Assembly: GCA_963931865.1 (NCBI GenBank)
Contig: OZ007509.1
Coordinates: 7,892,027 to 7,956,026 of the forward strand
Length of the DNA stretch: 64,000 nt
DNA from: Axinella damicornis
Lineage: Eukaryota; Porifera; Demospongiae; Axinellida; Axinellidae
Direction of reading: 5' to 3'
Made by a program: the position numbers and the translations under genes. This document shows positions 1-12,600 of the stretch, one piece after another. Under the pieces are notes generated by a model. It was not told the origin of the DNA, did not search any database, and was given only the letters and a program-made list of their open reading frames with translations. Each line of letters opens with the position of its first letter. Positions within the stretch are counted from its first letter, which is position 1.

Positions 1-2103
1 AAAACTGAACTCGTCTGCTATTTCTGGACACAAAGTCTTGTGCAATTTGGTAAAGGTTGAGGTCACTAGTGTTCTTCTTGTGCGTATGTAAAAGTATCAC
101 ATGGTTTAGCCTCTTTTGGGTCATCGTAGACCTTAGATAGGTCTTCAGTCTGTGGAGCGATGAAAAACTCCTCTCTGCTGTGGCAGAAGTAAGAGGTACT
201 GTGAGATATATGTGAAGTAAGTGATCCACTTCCACTAACATTGTCTTAGGAAATTTACAAGTGTTAAATACCTCACATACAGTATTCACTGAGGTTACTC
301 TCTTGATTCCCATGTGTTCCTGTTTATTTGCAGTGGTCACAACATCTGGAAGCATAGAACGTTGGGTCATTAGACTGTCCATTTTTATGTCACTGTCATA
401 TAATTCCTTGAAAGAAGATGATGGTGTCACACTAATCCCATTGCAGGACTGAATCACAAGGTTTTCCATCTCCCTGAGAAGCGTAAATGTAGGCTGATCA
501 AATCGTCTGGTCATTTCTTTAGTCAGTACATCCAAAACTTGATAATATTGCTGTTGATAGTACTCTTTTGTGAGGAATATATATGATTCGATGCACCATC
601 ATCCAATCTTCTAGGAATTCGCTTTTGTCTAGGAAGTGTTGGATCCTGTGTGTAATCACTTGCTTCATTCACAACCGATTGATAAAACCCATCAAAATTA
701 AGCAGAGTCAGATCGCCGCCTACCCAAAAAGGTTTTTGCTGCATCAATTGCCATAGCTGCTTCTTGTGCATTTATATCCTTGTACTGTAACGTTGAAGAA
801 GCTTGTTCAGTGGCACTAAAAACAAGAAAGGCAAGTTTGAGGCCAAAGTAAGTAGAAAACCTTTCCATCAGTGCTAAGAGACCTAAGGCTTTCCGAGAAG
901 ATTCGCTGTGTGATTCTTCTCCAATCTGCTCCAGCTCTTCAGTGATGACACTGTAGTTTTTGAGAATTGCATCTATCGCACGAATAAGAGTGGCCATATC
1001 ACTTGCAAGTGCAAGGGCATCTCTTATACATGGACACTGATGTGCACAGTCCTGCAAGCACAAATTCAGGCAGTGTGCGACACAGTGAGCATAGAAAGCT
1101 CTAGGTTCTTCCTGCTTTAAACGACTGGCCACCCCACTCAGATGGCCAGACATATTTGATGTTCCATCGTATATCTGACCCCTACAGTTGCTCAGTGGAA
1201 GTCCACAATATAACAGCTATCAACCCACCGTAAGGACACTGCAAACTGTTCAACTCCACTAATGTCCCGGGTTTCATCTGCAATGAGTGCAAACCATTTA
1301 GCATCCTTAACCTCTGCAAGAATGCCGCGAAGCACCTCATTAATGATATCATGGGAAAGGTATTTTCCATTGTCAACCCTCAACTGAAGGCCTTGCATGT
1401 CTTCTGATCGACACTTTAGCAGTTGTATCAAGTTGCTATCTTCTTCTTTGTGCCCACGAATGGGCAAACCCTGCTGCAGAAGAAACTGTAATGTTGATAA
1501 CACCTTCATCAGCATTTCTCGTCTATACTTCTGGTCGATTAGGAGTTGGTGCGATAATTGCACTGCAACAGAAGGTCGCCGGCATGACTGAAGCTTCATA
1601 CATGCTTCTCGATGCATCTGGCAATGTTCATGCTCCTTAAAACGCTACTTAGCCTTCTTCCAGTTTTCAAATCCCCCCGTTACAAAATGAGTCTTATTAT
1701 TCGGGTCAATCAACCCTCTTGATACTGCTGCTCGGCAAGAGCTACAGAACACTTTGTTGCGCATAACACAGTATATTAACCATTTATGTTGATCAAACCA
1801 AGCAGTTTGGAAAGAATGATTCTGTTTACCTTGCCTTTTCTTAGTAATCGAGCTGCTGCTTGGTGGACGATACGCTTCATCTCCTGGATCTGCACAACAG
1901 TCAGAGGAGCAAGTCGTACTAGAACTACAATTATCACTTGGTGCCACTTCAGAGACTTCAGGATCGTCATCACCAGAGAAGTCATCCTCAGAAAGTAGAT
2001 CAGCACCACCACCAATATCTGAGTCATCCTCACTGCTAGTCAATCGTGGCTGTTTAGCGGCAGATCCAGGAAAATACGAAGTTATACTTCTCTGCTTCGC
2101 CAT
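1..2103 (-). pseudogene. hAT-superfamily transposase (ZMYM1/TTF-type), broken, runs off left edge
   Basis: Read on the minus strand, the start at 2103 gives an acidic N-terminus followed by a TTF-type zinc-finger region (residues near FCSSC and GGFENWKK). A transposase core follows (FALIADETRDISG; then YDGTSNMSG and HCVAHCLNLCL). The C-terminal hAT dimerisation region lies at about 1-250, with the hallmark run TVPLTSATAERSFS and then LKTYLRSTM. The frame is broken by a TAG near 1645, a deletion or frameshift near 1190 just after DSCYIVDFH, a frameshift near 700-760, and another near 540-575 where two extra bases shift the frame. The last roughly 520 bases are open to the window edge. Domain order and length fit the TTF/DUF4371/hAT-C proteins often annotated as zinc finger MYM-type 1-like. 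With at least four lesions it cannot encode transposase. Terminal inverted repeats were not found. Family call is confident; exact lesion positions are approximate. Confidence 0.85.
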
Positions 2104-2535
2104 GCTACAGCACCGGAGAAGTTTCTAAGCTCATTAATTTTCTGATTGGTTCACTTAGGTCATGTGCCCTTGCATTAGCGCATACTTAGGGTATATAAGG
2201 GCAGGTTAGGGTGTGATTATTAGCCAATAGAATTGAAGCTTTGAAGTGTACTCCGGGATAGCTCTCGCCATGACTGCACCACGTGGTGGATCTTGTTTGG
2301 TGATGGAAGAGTTAACCTAAGAATTACTACTTTAACACTTCTCTGGTGAAATTGTCGGCAAAACGTTGTCAACACTGCATGCTACTTGTAGGTCCAACTT
2401 TGGGCCGACTGCTTCTGCAGGGGACATTAAACCTTGACTGACTGACTGACTGTACACAATAAACTGCTGGGTAAGTCTTGAAAGGTTGATAGATCAGAGA
2501 ACTGCCTTTATATAGGCAGTGTACGTTTTGTTGGG

Positions 2536-2600
2536 AAGGGGGGCTAAGCCCGAGCACTTGAGGGGGGCTAAGCCCGAGCACTTGAGGGGGGCTACAGCCC
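2536..2600. repeat. G-rich short tandem repeat with GGGGGCTA hairpin
   Basis: A unit of about 25 bases containing GGGGCTAAGCCCGAGCACTT occurs twice in tandem. It is followed by a third partial unit in which CTACAGCCCCCGTAGCCCCC makes a local inverted repeat. It lies in gene-free sequence just right of the hAT remnant and resembles the end of a mobile element, but no partner end was identified. Confidence 0.5.
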
Positions 2601-2700
2601 CCGTAGCCCCCATGCTTCCGCCGCCCTTGGGAAGCAGTGAACATCAGGACCTTAATTGCCAACAAGGCACTGGTCACAATATATTTCGGCTACTCGTATG

Positions 2701-5023
2701 ACTTGCCATTCCATTCTGCAATGGTCGAGTTTCACATCGAGCTGCAAGTTCAAGAGCCCAGTTGTTGATTCCTGGAAGGTAGTCCAACTTCCTTCGATGA
2801 ACTCTTGTTTAATTATTCAACGACCTCACACCAGGAACGAAAAATTCTACCACTGTCCACGACAACAGTGGCATGCCTGCTAAATATTTCACACAGGTCC
2901 TTCTCTTTGAAGACATCGGAAGCATGCATGAGCTAGTAGTGAGAACATTTGATCAGGCGCAAATGCTACCTTCTCCTGCAAATGCTGTGCTGCGGTATTG
3001 TTCGCATTTGTGCCCATGAATAGATTCTTTGTGCCTGCCTTGCTGAAGGGAGACCAAGCATAGGCACCGTAGTAGTACTCTGCTTTTTTATCTATGAAGT
3101 TCGTACAGGGTACAGGAAATAAACCAAACAGCTCTTAAGGTTACATTCCATATATAAATGCAGTATAAAGATAAGTGCTCTAATGCTAAGTGGGTGTGGA
3201 GTGATGATATAAAAACTGTCGTAGATGTGTTTTAGCAATATTGTGCATTGGACAATCCTGGAAGGGCCAAGACCTGAGTATAGAATGCAGTTCTAGCGTA
3301 TGGTACAAATATGGAGTGGTTGTGGCAGTTTCTTAACTGCATGGGGGAACTGACGTTTCTTCTAGGATGTTAAGAAAAGCGGTGAGAGGGTTCTGTATTT
3401 CAAAAGATGGTATAGGTTGCTAAACAGGTGCTCCGTACTCAAAGTCAGATGGTTGGCATTTTCAAGCAGTTCTGCTTGTTCTCTTGAAGGAGGTGTGGAT
3501 GAATGTCTCCATGAACAGGTGAATTGAGGCTGAACTATGCCTGCTTTGAGAAAGCAGCCTTCCGTTAGCTTCAAGCAAGTAGGTGATCTCCTCCTGACCA
3601 ACTACTGATTGGAGCTTTTGGCTATGAAGAGCATCTGCTAAGTCAGCAGCAAGTGAAACAACCCCGGGCTTAGTTACATGCATCGTTTGGTGTGTCAAAG
3701 TCAATTTTCAGTTCAGAGGTGACGTCTGTCTACATGTAAGAGAATCGCATGCAACACATGTGCAAGGATGCTTCCCTGTATTGCTTGCTACTTGCTATTT
3801 GGTCCATCAATATCTGGGGCTGCCGTGGTTGCTCGAATGGTACCACATGCATGTGCCTTTGTAGGTGCACTCTGTACCAATAGTGACACACTCATTAGGG
3901 CAAACGGGGTAGTAAAGGGTGTTGTCAGCTGGCTTCTGAAGGCTCATGGGCAAACAATGGGTGTGCTTTTCCATTGTGCAATATTCACAGTTCACTGTAA
4001 CACTCGCTGACATAGTGGGACTGTCTCGGGCATCCTTCCATAAATTGGTTGCAGATGTTGTGCCACAATTTCGATCGTTGCGTTGGTATACACCTTGACA
4101 TAGCACTGTTAAGAGAGAGGATTATTTTAAGTTAAGTACCTGTGGTCTGCACAGGAGCCCCATGTTCCTCGCGGCAGCCCTGTGGTCCCCATGGAAGCCT
4201 CGTGTTCATTTTTATGTATCAACTATGTTGTTCAATTGTATGTGCTTTTGCAGTTGAAGTATATAGTAGCTACCTACAGGTGTAACAAAATCCAATAACA
4301 ATACTTCCATGTTTTCTTTTTTATCATGTAAAACAACATAAAAAGTTTTACAGCCAGCATTAATTGAACCTTGCAATGGCTCAAGGTGTCCATGTTCATC
4401 TTCGTTGCATTCCAGTAACTCTTGTCCCTTTTGCTGCGCTGGTTGACCCGCTGGACACCATGTACACCTGATGGTTTCAACAACCTCGTCCACAGAGTGG
4501 TTGCTCATCTATGTCCTCCTCTTGGTGGCATTTCACTAGCCTTGCATCCAGGTCATCCAAGGTGACTATCTGTGGTGGAGCTAACTGTAGTAAAATAAGT
4601 TATATCCCATATATGGATGGTCTATACTGTATTTATAGCCCGTTGCTAGGTGGTTGCTAAGATTATAAATAAGTGGCAATTACCCATATCACTACAAAGA
4701 ATCGCTACAAACAATTTACAAGGTTTTCTTGTTTCGGTGTTGCAAGTTCTACCGTCGCTTTCTTTTTAGGTGGCAAGTTGTCGTCTTGCACCTTAGAACA
4801 TTGCACCTCAGAGTCCGGTCTCACGCTGTCTTTCACAAAGATTGTCCTAAATGATTACTCAGAAGCAGGGAGAGCTGCTTGCATATCTGCATCCTCGTCA
4901 ATCAACACTTCCCCACTAAGGAGTCTTCTTAACGCATCTCAAGCCGTCAGCCGTAGACCACTCGCTATTATAGCAGGAAACAGCGAAAGTTTTTCTGCTT
5001 CTGCATGGTCACGGCTGTACTCC
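2701..5023. other. gene-free stretch with coding-like minus-strand remnants
   Basis: No intact gene was recognised. On the minus strand several stretches look like former coding sequence. About 5035-4673 reads well apart from two internal stops (in the PAIIASGLRLTA and MQAALPASE regions). About 4590-4500 reads IVTLDDLDARLVKCHQEED before a stop, and 4508-4212 continues in another frame with Cys-rich ETIRCTWCPAG. About 4106-3807 is a Cys-rich open frame of 99 codons. The succession of broken frames suggests one decayed gene or element, but the family was not recognised and the pieces may be unrelated. Confidence 0.25.
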
Positions 5024-5633
5024 TTAACCCTTTAAGCCCTATTGACGCATAAATGCGTCATTTAGACCCTATGCACTTGTAGGGCTTCTCGCCAGTCCAA
5101 AAAGAGACCAAAAAGTCTTCAGAGGGCCTAGGGACGACTTTAAGGCACGAACTGAAAAATTTGGTCAGATTTCGGCGCGCCTCCCCCACTAAACGTACAA
5201 GCGGGGGGGTTTCGAAGGGGGGGCAGCAGCCCCCCCTTCGGGCTGTCGTGGGCGTCTTTTGATTTTAATGAGATTCATTGACCCGAGAATTTTTGATTCT
5301 AATGATATTCATACACCCCACCCAGGGCCTCAAGAAAACCTGCAAATTGGTGGTGTAAGGTGTGCCATCAGTCAGATCTGGCCCAAGTTTAGGGAAATGC
5401 TGGGCGAAAATCCGGCTGACATCCACCTTTGACCTCCGATTGCTGGGCTTGTGGGGGGTCATGAATATCATTAACGGTATTGCCAGAGAGGTCTCTCCAT
5501 GTGTGCGGGCCCCACCAAGTTTGGCCGCTGAGGAGCGAATGCTGTGGGAGAGGAGTACCTACGAAAGTGGTGTGCGCTGAATGCATGAAAATGTGTTGTC
5601 TTGGTGGGAAGAATTCGGTGGTTAAAGGGTTAA
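5024..5633. mobile_element. piggyBac-type MITE flanked by TTAA
   Basis: The element starts TTAACCCTTTAAGCCC and ends in the inverted form GGTTAAAGGGTTAA, so both ends read TTAA-CCCTTTAA inward. A TTAA target site and CCC-starting inverted repeats are typical of piggyBac elements. The 610-bp body has no transposase and includes a CGCATAAATGCG micro-palindrome near 5046 and G/C-rich runs near 5200-5240. It is non-autonomous. The superfamily is inferred from the ends only. Confidence 0.6.
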
Positions 5634-7430
5634 TATGTGCATGGAGGATCAATGAATCTCATTAAAAAATCGGCAAACCATGCCAAACTGGCTCACAGTG
5701 CAAGTCTAGGCCGTTTTGAGGGCCCATTCTCACCAACTATGAATCTTGGCCTGTTCATCATATCGCCAAACCTTTTGGACCACAGGCTCCCTCAACAAAT
5801 AGATTCTTACTGAGATGGCATATAAAAACAACTACCAGTGGCAGCTATAGTTGGTTAGCTAACTGGTTAAGTTGCCAGTTAGCGATCTCTTTTTCGTTTT
5901 TCTTCTGTTGTTGCCGATTCTTACTTTTCTCTAACTCATCACTCCCCGATCAACGATCTGATCATACTGGTGTAGCTATACCCTCCAAAGGATCGCATGC
6001 AAAAGCTAATGCATGCATGCTATTAATACTGCACTGTTGCTTTGGCCTTGGTACCAAGCACGAAGTACACAGCTCTAAGCGCTTGGCATTACCTCTTGTC
6101 ATTGCTGTTAGATAACTCTGTGTGTGGCTAGCTAATGGCATTGTACGGTGTACATTCGTCCATTTGCAGGGTCTACAGAGATTTGCTGCTTACTTCATCA
6201 CTTACAATGCAAACCGGTTAGCACCACGATCACTGTTGTATTTCTTTAGCGAATGTTGTAATGATGACTCAGTGAGATCTTATGGGTTGCTCTTGACAGG
6301 AATTGTATGCCGCGTCACCAGCTAATGCACAAATGCTATGTACCCTAGCCCGAGAAGTATATTTGGACAATGCAAATGACTCAGCTGTTGTGTTCTTGTT
6401 CTTTGAGAAACACAAGGGCCCTCCATGCACCACCTCCCACTCTAGCATCACCACCATCAGCCATGACAACACGTACTCAATTGACCCATTTGTTTGTACG
6501 CTGGACATTAGAATATTATGAATTGTACAAACTGATTAGAGTGCGTAAAGAAAGGTGTATACACATTACAGATGGTGTGTTCTGCAGATGGTCTTCGCCT
6601 GTTTAAATTTATCTCCCCCCCCTCCCCATTGTTCCTCAGGAGGCACTGCGTCACCTAGGTGAGGAAGGAGTTAAGGGTGGATGAACCAAGGGTAGAGGAC
6701 AACATGGGCTGGAACTCTGTCAAAGAGGTAAAGTTGGGGGGGGGGGGGGAGAATAGATGGAAATTATAGGGTGTCGTGATCAAGCCCTAGCTGATAGTAG
6801 TTGGATTAAGCCCTCCTCGTCAGAGGGGATATTAAGTGCCATTGCTCCTCATCTGAGGGGGATAGGGTTGAGCCTGTACATGCAGGGCTTCAACCCACGT
6901 AAATACCCTGTGAAGTGACGGATTGGTCGAGGGCAGAGCCTGAGAGTATTTAACACTGCGTTTAGGTGGTTAAAGTGGTGCCAGAGTATCCAATGCTCAT
7001 CTGAGGCCCTATGTATCTAACTTGGACCATACCCCAAGGCAACTACTTGAACCGTGAATATTGTATGAGGGCTCTAAGATCCTGTGGAAGCCTTTAGTCA
7101 TCAAACTCCTCTTAATTATTCTCTAACGGACATAGGTGGGAGTGCAATATGGAGAGGTAGTGCATGATTGTGTAGGTATTTCTTTTCTGGAGCCGAAGGT
7201 GAGGTATATGAGACCACATGCAATACTGGAAGTGCAATACGGGAACTATTGCACTCTGTGTGTGTTACAAAATGCTATGGGTACAATATCACATAGTCTC
7301 GTGCACCCGACCGGCAACTTTGGAGCTGTAAGTACGAGCTGGTGGATGCAATCAGAGGGTGAAACTAATACCGGAGTACCATTCTGAAGGGTGAGCTTGC
7401 ACTGCCAGTGAGATGCATCGGCTACCAGTA
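5634..7430. other. gene-free stretch, nothing recognised
   Basis: Only short open frames without family resemblance or splice context are seen. A G homopolymer lies at about 6736-6750 and AT-rich palindromic GCATGCATGC lies near 6010. No gene, RNA or element boundary could be supported. Confidence 0.4.
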
Positions 7431-7620
7431 GTGCGGTGGCTATTTACGAATGCCCTACGGTTCTGACTAGATCATCCGATGATCATGATCGCTACAATGT
7501 ACTGACCGTATACGTACGATTTTGGTGCTGAACTCACCTTGGCGGTGGAGATACAAGCACTTCTGTCTTCCCGTCGGCCGCCATTGCTCGAGCGCTCTTA
7601 TTGACAATAGATATACAGCT
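7430..7620 (-). repeat. repeat family E copy 1: ATG plus 47-nt ORF plus splice donor module
   Basis: On the minus strand an ATG at 7584 opens a 47-nt coding stretch (MAADGKTEVLVSPPP plus two bases) ending at 7538, directly followed by GTGAGT. The same arrangement, also exactly 47 nt and followed by GTGAGT, occurs on the plus strand at 35054-35100, and the flanking roughly 100 bases also match (GATCG near 7490, TAGTCAGAA further out). A decayed relative lies near 16215. It is a dispersed repeat that carries what looks like a first coding exon. Confidence 0.55.
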
Positions 7621-7886
7621 CTCATGAAAGACCCACAAAAGATTCTGATCGACTACAGTAACACAGTTGTGATCGCTGTCGCTCACTGATGATTATGTGC
7701 TGAAACTCACGCAGCAGTAGTGCAGTTGCCACTCGTTATAAATTATTATTGCCGGGCTCAAGGCAAAGTATTGTATGAATGGAATCTACTCATGCCTAAG
7801 AGGGGGGGAGAGAGAGAGTTCGATTAGTATCACAGCCGCGGGATATATCACCCATCATTTCCTGCAACCTGATTGGTTAGAATAGC

Positions 7887-9025
7887 CTAAGTATAGTAAA
7901 ATGACCTTTGCAAGCACATATACATAGGCGTTTTAACCCTGTGTAGATGGAGCGGAAGCTGGTGCTGCCTGGGAGGTGATTGTTGACCATGAGCAGCCCA
8001 GTTCTGCATGAGAACCTGTGCATCACCACGAGAGGGACACTTGGAGCCGAGTAACATCTTGGAACTGGGGAGATCTAGCAGCTGGAAGGAGAAGCAAGGG
8101 AGGGGACTGGCATGAGGAGTGTCTCCAGTATGAATCTCGATGTCCAACTCTAGCCATCCACATTCCAAGGTGAGAACTTGAACAGTCATACCACATACCT
8201 TCTCTTCTCCTCTTCATCATTTGTTGGGCTAGACTATTCGCACAAAAGAGGCACTAACTGTTCATTATGCCTCTCTAGCCCCTGTGCTGCTGTTTTGGAA
8301 CCCTGGGTGTCAGTTGCAACACCTGCTTCCATCGTAAAGATTCTGCTTCATCAGGTCACTCAGGAAAATAAATACGATAACTTTTAGTTCGCTCGCTTGT
8401 GGCTGGGGCGTGGCTATTGCTCATGTCGCTTCCTTTCAACCGTGCCATGCCATGGTGCCAAGCCGGGAAGTATATGATTATCTATAGTATTTTAATCACA
8501 ATGTCATGTATTCTCGTGTCATTTGGGAACAATTGCAGCACCCATAAATTGCACACACTATCGCTCGTGCAATTACTTTGCCTGTTGCTCGTGCAATTAT
8601 TCCCAACGAAATCCATGTCATTACATATACGAATCGCTGTGCTGAAGTGAAGGTGGGCTGCTATATGCTGTTTAGAGGACAGCTGCATGTGCTTAGAAGA
8701 TTTCATAAAAAGCAATGGGCTTTTTGTTTTGGTCTTGCATGCAAGTTCTGTACCGTTGCACTGCTTAAGGACTTGTATGTAATTTTGTATATAGGTGAAT
8801 TGCCCAGTGCCTCAGTGCTGTAATACTGCAAAACATACTAGCTATATACAGCCACTATCAGTCAATGGGTGGGAGCAGCCTACCTTACTCAAGTTCTTTC
8901 GGTCACAACAGGTGCAAGGCGACTGGTATGAGCTAACAGAGGAAGTGATCGAGGATCCAAAGAAAGGGAGCAGGGAGGCTCACCGAGAAGAGGAGTATAA
9001 GAGAGGAGTGGCAGGAGGAAAATGA
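7887..9025. other. gene-free stretch with two unassigned coding-like pieces
   Basis: A minus-strand open frame of 100 codons (8189-7887) and a plus-strand piece at about 8910-9020 were noted. The plus piece begins after a possible acceptor (CACAACAG) and reads VQGDWYELTEEVIEDPKKG with a charged continuation. Neither was recognised, and no joined exon structure could be built. Confidence 0.2.
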
Positions 9026-9136
9026 GGAACGTGCAAAGAATTGAGGGATATGGGATGGGACAATTGCACTTTGTTTCTTGCTTTTTCAATGTTACATATT
9101 GCACATACAGGCCATTTTTGGTTGCTTTCTAGCAAT

Positions 9137-9304
9137 AAACCACACCCCATAAGGCTGTTGGGGTCAAAGGTCATCCAGTAGTCCATCCCAATTCTGTTAC
9201 AGACGAACCCTGAGTGTGATAAACCACACCCCATAAGGCTGTTGGGGTCAAAGGTTATCCAGTAGTCCATCCCAATTCTTATACAGAACGAACCCGGAGT
9301 GTGG
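9137..9304. repeat. 84-bp tandem duplication
   Basis: A unit starting AAACCACACCCCATAAGGCT and containing GGGGTCAAAGGT is present twice, at about 9137 and 9221, with a few substitutions (for example CTGTTACAG versus CTTATACAG). It lies about 330 bp upstream of the FHA-gene start codon. Confidence 0.85.
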
Positions 9305-9633
9305 TCTTATACTTAGTGTACCACCGTCAATCACTGTGCCGCCAAGGTCGAAGGTCGTTGATCTTGCACTTCGCCTGAGCAAACTTTTGGTATGTACACG
9401 CGCACAAGCCGCACCTCCAACTGTCACGTGGACCTCGAACACAGAGATCGAGAGCAATGGGTCAGCTGTAGCTGTTCCTCTAGTCTCGGGGGTCAGCCTT
9501 TCCCCACACTATTGTTTACATCAAGTGTACTTCCTACCATCTGACGATGGATCGATCATGGTAATGCCAAGAAGTAGACTAATTTAGGAGTTTGTTGCCT
9601 GCATGTGCACACTGTGTAGCTACGTGCTAGTGC

Positions 9634-12600
9634 ATGGGTACTGCACTGATAATGACAGATAAGGATCTGATTTCTACATTTCTGCATCCTGGTGACCGCA
9701 TTCGAATTGGAAGGAACCGAGCTTGTGAATTGGTCATCTCATGCCCCAACCTTAGTGGCTTTCACTGTGCCGTGGAGGTTAACAAGACAAGTGGACCAAA
9801 CCCTTTTGATGGCAGTGGTCCGCCAACCAAATGCACGGTACTAGACTTGAGCTCAAATGGGACCTGGCTAATTAAGGGTGAGGATGATGTTGCTGAGCCT
9901 AAAAAGATGAAGAAGGGTGTAACAGTTGACTTTTGCCCTGGTGATTGTATTATGCTGTTGGCCCCCCAGCATAAGCTGAGTCTGCAGCACAGGTTTGTGT
10001 TGCAGCACAGTTCTGCTACGAAAGGTGGGGCTGGAAGTGCTGAATTTGTTCTAGTACAATTGTCCCGGGAAGGTGGTGATTCTTCAACATTGATAGCGGA
10101 AAAGTTGCCCAAGAGGAAGCCCTGCAGTGATAGTAAAGTGGATTCAAAATCAGACGACTTGGGTGATCGTATGGCTGCAAAAGATGGCTCAAGTGTGAGG
10201 AAGAGGAAGCCTGCAGATAGAGAACTGGCCACTCTCAATCTGAAGAAACCAAGGTTGGAAGCCGCAAGTGATACCGACATCAATGTTACAGAGGTAGATG
10301 TTGCTGGGGATGAGGAAGTATGTGGGTCTAAAATGCTCAAGAGCCCAAAAGCGGTTGATGAGGAAGTGCCAAGCAGAATGTCCAAGTTGGAGAAGGTTGT
10401 TAATCTAGAGGAGAACCTAATACCCAAACTCACCTCTGCCATTCCAATTCCTTCCCTAGCAAGAGAAGTTTCAAAGGAACGATGTCCAACGTGTCTGAAG
10501 TTGTTACCGATTGTGGAATTACCAACCCACTGTGCTATATGCCAGAGAACAGCTGACAACAAAACCTCATGTGAAGATAGCGCAAGTCATGGAGAGGAAG
10601 ACGAAAGCCGTGGTTCACGTGATGGAACAGCAACACCGCCGGAAATGGAAAGCATTGTTTTGGGAGCACCTTCCCTTCCTGCACTTCCTACAGAGATCTC
10701 TGTGGAGCAGTGCCCTTGCTGCTTGAAGCTCTTCCCAGTTTTGGAACTGATGGCACATGCTGAAGTGTGTATGCATGAAAGTAGTGTGGATATCGATGGC
10801 ATGAGGGTAGATGTAACTGTTTCAAAACCATCCATCTCCAGAGAATCTGAAGCTGAGAGGGTAGTAAGTGGACCTGTAGTTGCTAGTACTCACAGCTCAT
10901 TAGCACCACCATCAATGCCCTCAGAGGTTTCTATGGAGAAATGCCCAAGTTGTTTGAAGCTCTTTCCGCTATGTGAACTGGTTGAACACTGCGAGTTGTG
11001 TAGAATTCGAATAGAAACTGTGAGAGAGGAGGTGAGAGCACCTAGACCCATGGATGCGGACACCAGCAGCAGGTATAACCTGGAAAGCTGCACTGATTTT
11101 GCCACTGCTATGAGGCTCAGTAATGGAACATCTTCAGCAGTTGGGAAGGAGAGAGAAAAGCTACCAAGCTCTGTTCATTCACAGGTGGGAGCAGCAGCCT
11201 GCGGACCCGGTGGTGAGCTAGAACAGTGTTTGTACTGCCTGCAGGACTTCCCAGTCTCAGAGCTGATCCACCATGTTGAAAGCTGCCCTGCTAGGGACAG
11301 GAGCAAGGTCAGTTGACTCTGGGAACTTCATAGAGCAGGAGTTTGTATTGCGTTTAGATGGTATGTAGTGCAATTGGTATGAAGCCCCCTTTGTCACAAT
11401 TGAAGCGCTTATGGTAGGACTGGAGTTCAGGGTGACCCTTCAGAATTTACTCAAAGTTGGAAAGTTATGGTGTCTTGCACCATAATCGCGTAATGTACCA
11501 AAACAGGAGGCTAGTCTCAGTACCAGACCCTCGCACACGGAGGAGGGTCTGGTGAACTTGCATACATGAACTGTTTATGGGATACACTGACATATACAGG
11601 TTTCCTGAGTGATAATTGAAGGTGTTGATTAATATACAAGAAAACTCAAAAGTGCATGCGCTCAATTTCTAGAAACTCTTGGAGAGTGTATGGCTACAAC
11701 TACAGGCAGTAGACCTTGCGATCCTTGTCAACTCTGTTCCTGCCAGATTGCTGATTGCAAGAACCGATGGAATGTTGGTACGTACCTCAGAGAGCACTAC
11801 TGCTGGCTTTGGACCGATTATGCAGCGAAGTAGAGCACCCCAGAACGCAGCTGATACCTGGCCCTGTGTGTAGATCCTTACATGTTACCTGATCCAGCAT
11901 GAGCACCTTCAGAGGGCTTATGACAACAACAATAGACATCGGTGTGGAACCGCTGCCCAAATAGTCGAACACAAGTTGCAGACCGTAGCGGAGGGACATT
12001 CTACTGCCAGTCAGACGTGGAAATGAAGATGTCTTTCCCTTTTACAAACTCCTTCACAGCTTCCAGCTGCTCGGGATTCGCTGTTGGTATCCAAGCTTCG
12101 TGAGCGTCGCTTTGATCGCTGTCTCTATCTCTCAGTCGCTCCAATTCGCGATGTTGCATGTGTTTGCGTGAAAAGATGTGTAATCGAGCAGCAATCAACC
12201 AATCAGATTCATCCCACCGAAATTCATCGGCGTTCAAATTTTAATGTATGCAAGTTCACCGACCCTCCCCCATGTGTGAGGGTCTGGTACCGAGACTAAA
12301 AACCGGCATGAAATCCTGCACAGTGCAAGTGTAGAAGATCCAACCTACTGTACATGGTGGGGGCGGGGTGTGTATTGCACTGATGTCATCTTGCGCCGCT
12401 GCACTATTTTTAGCTCAAAATTGTTGACGTCAGTACTCACAGTCTAGTTGAACTCGGTTGTCGTCGATCCTCTACAACTTTGCATGAGAAATACTTTTCA
12501 GCTAAAAAGGATAGATTCATGGGGATCAACCTTGTAGAGGGTGGCTTCATTTTACACTGACGAAGTGAAAGTAGCATCTTCAGTTTACGGACTCTTCATA

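Noticed and set aside
9762..10562. 266-codon open frame on the minus strand
   Set aside because: It is fully antisense to exon 1 of the FHA gene, has no domain resemblance and mirrors the codon structure of the sense frame.
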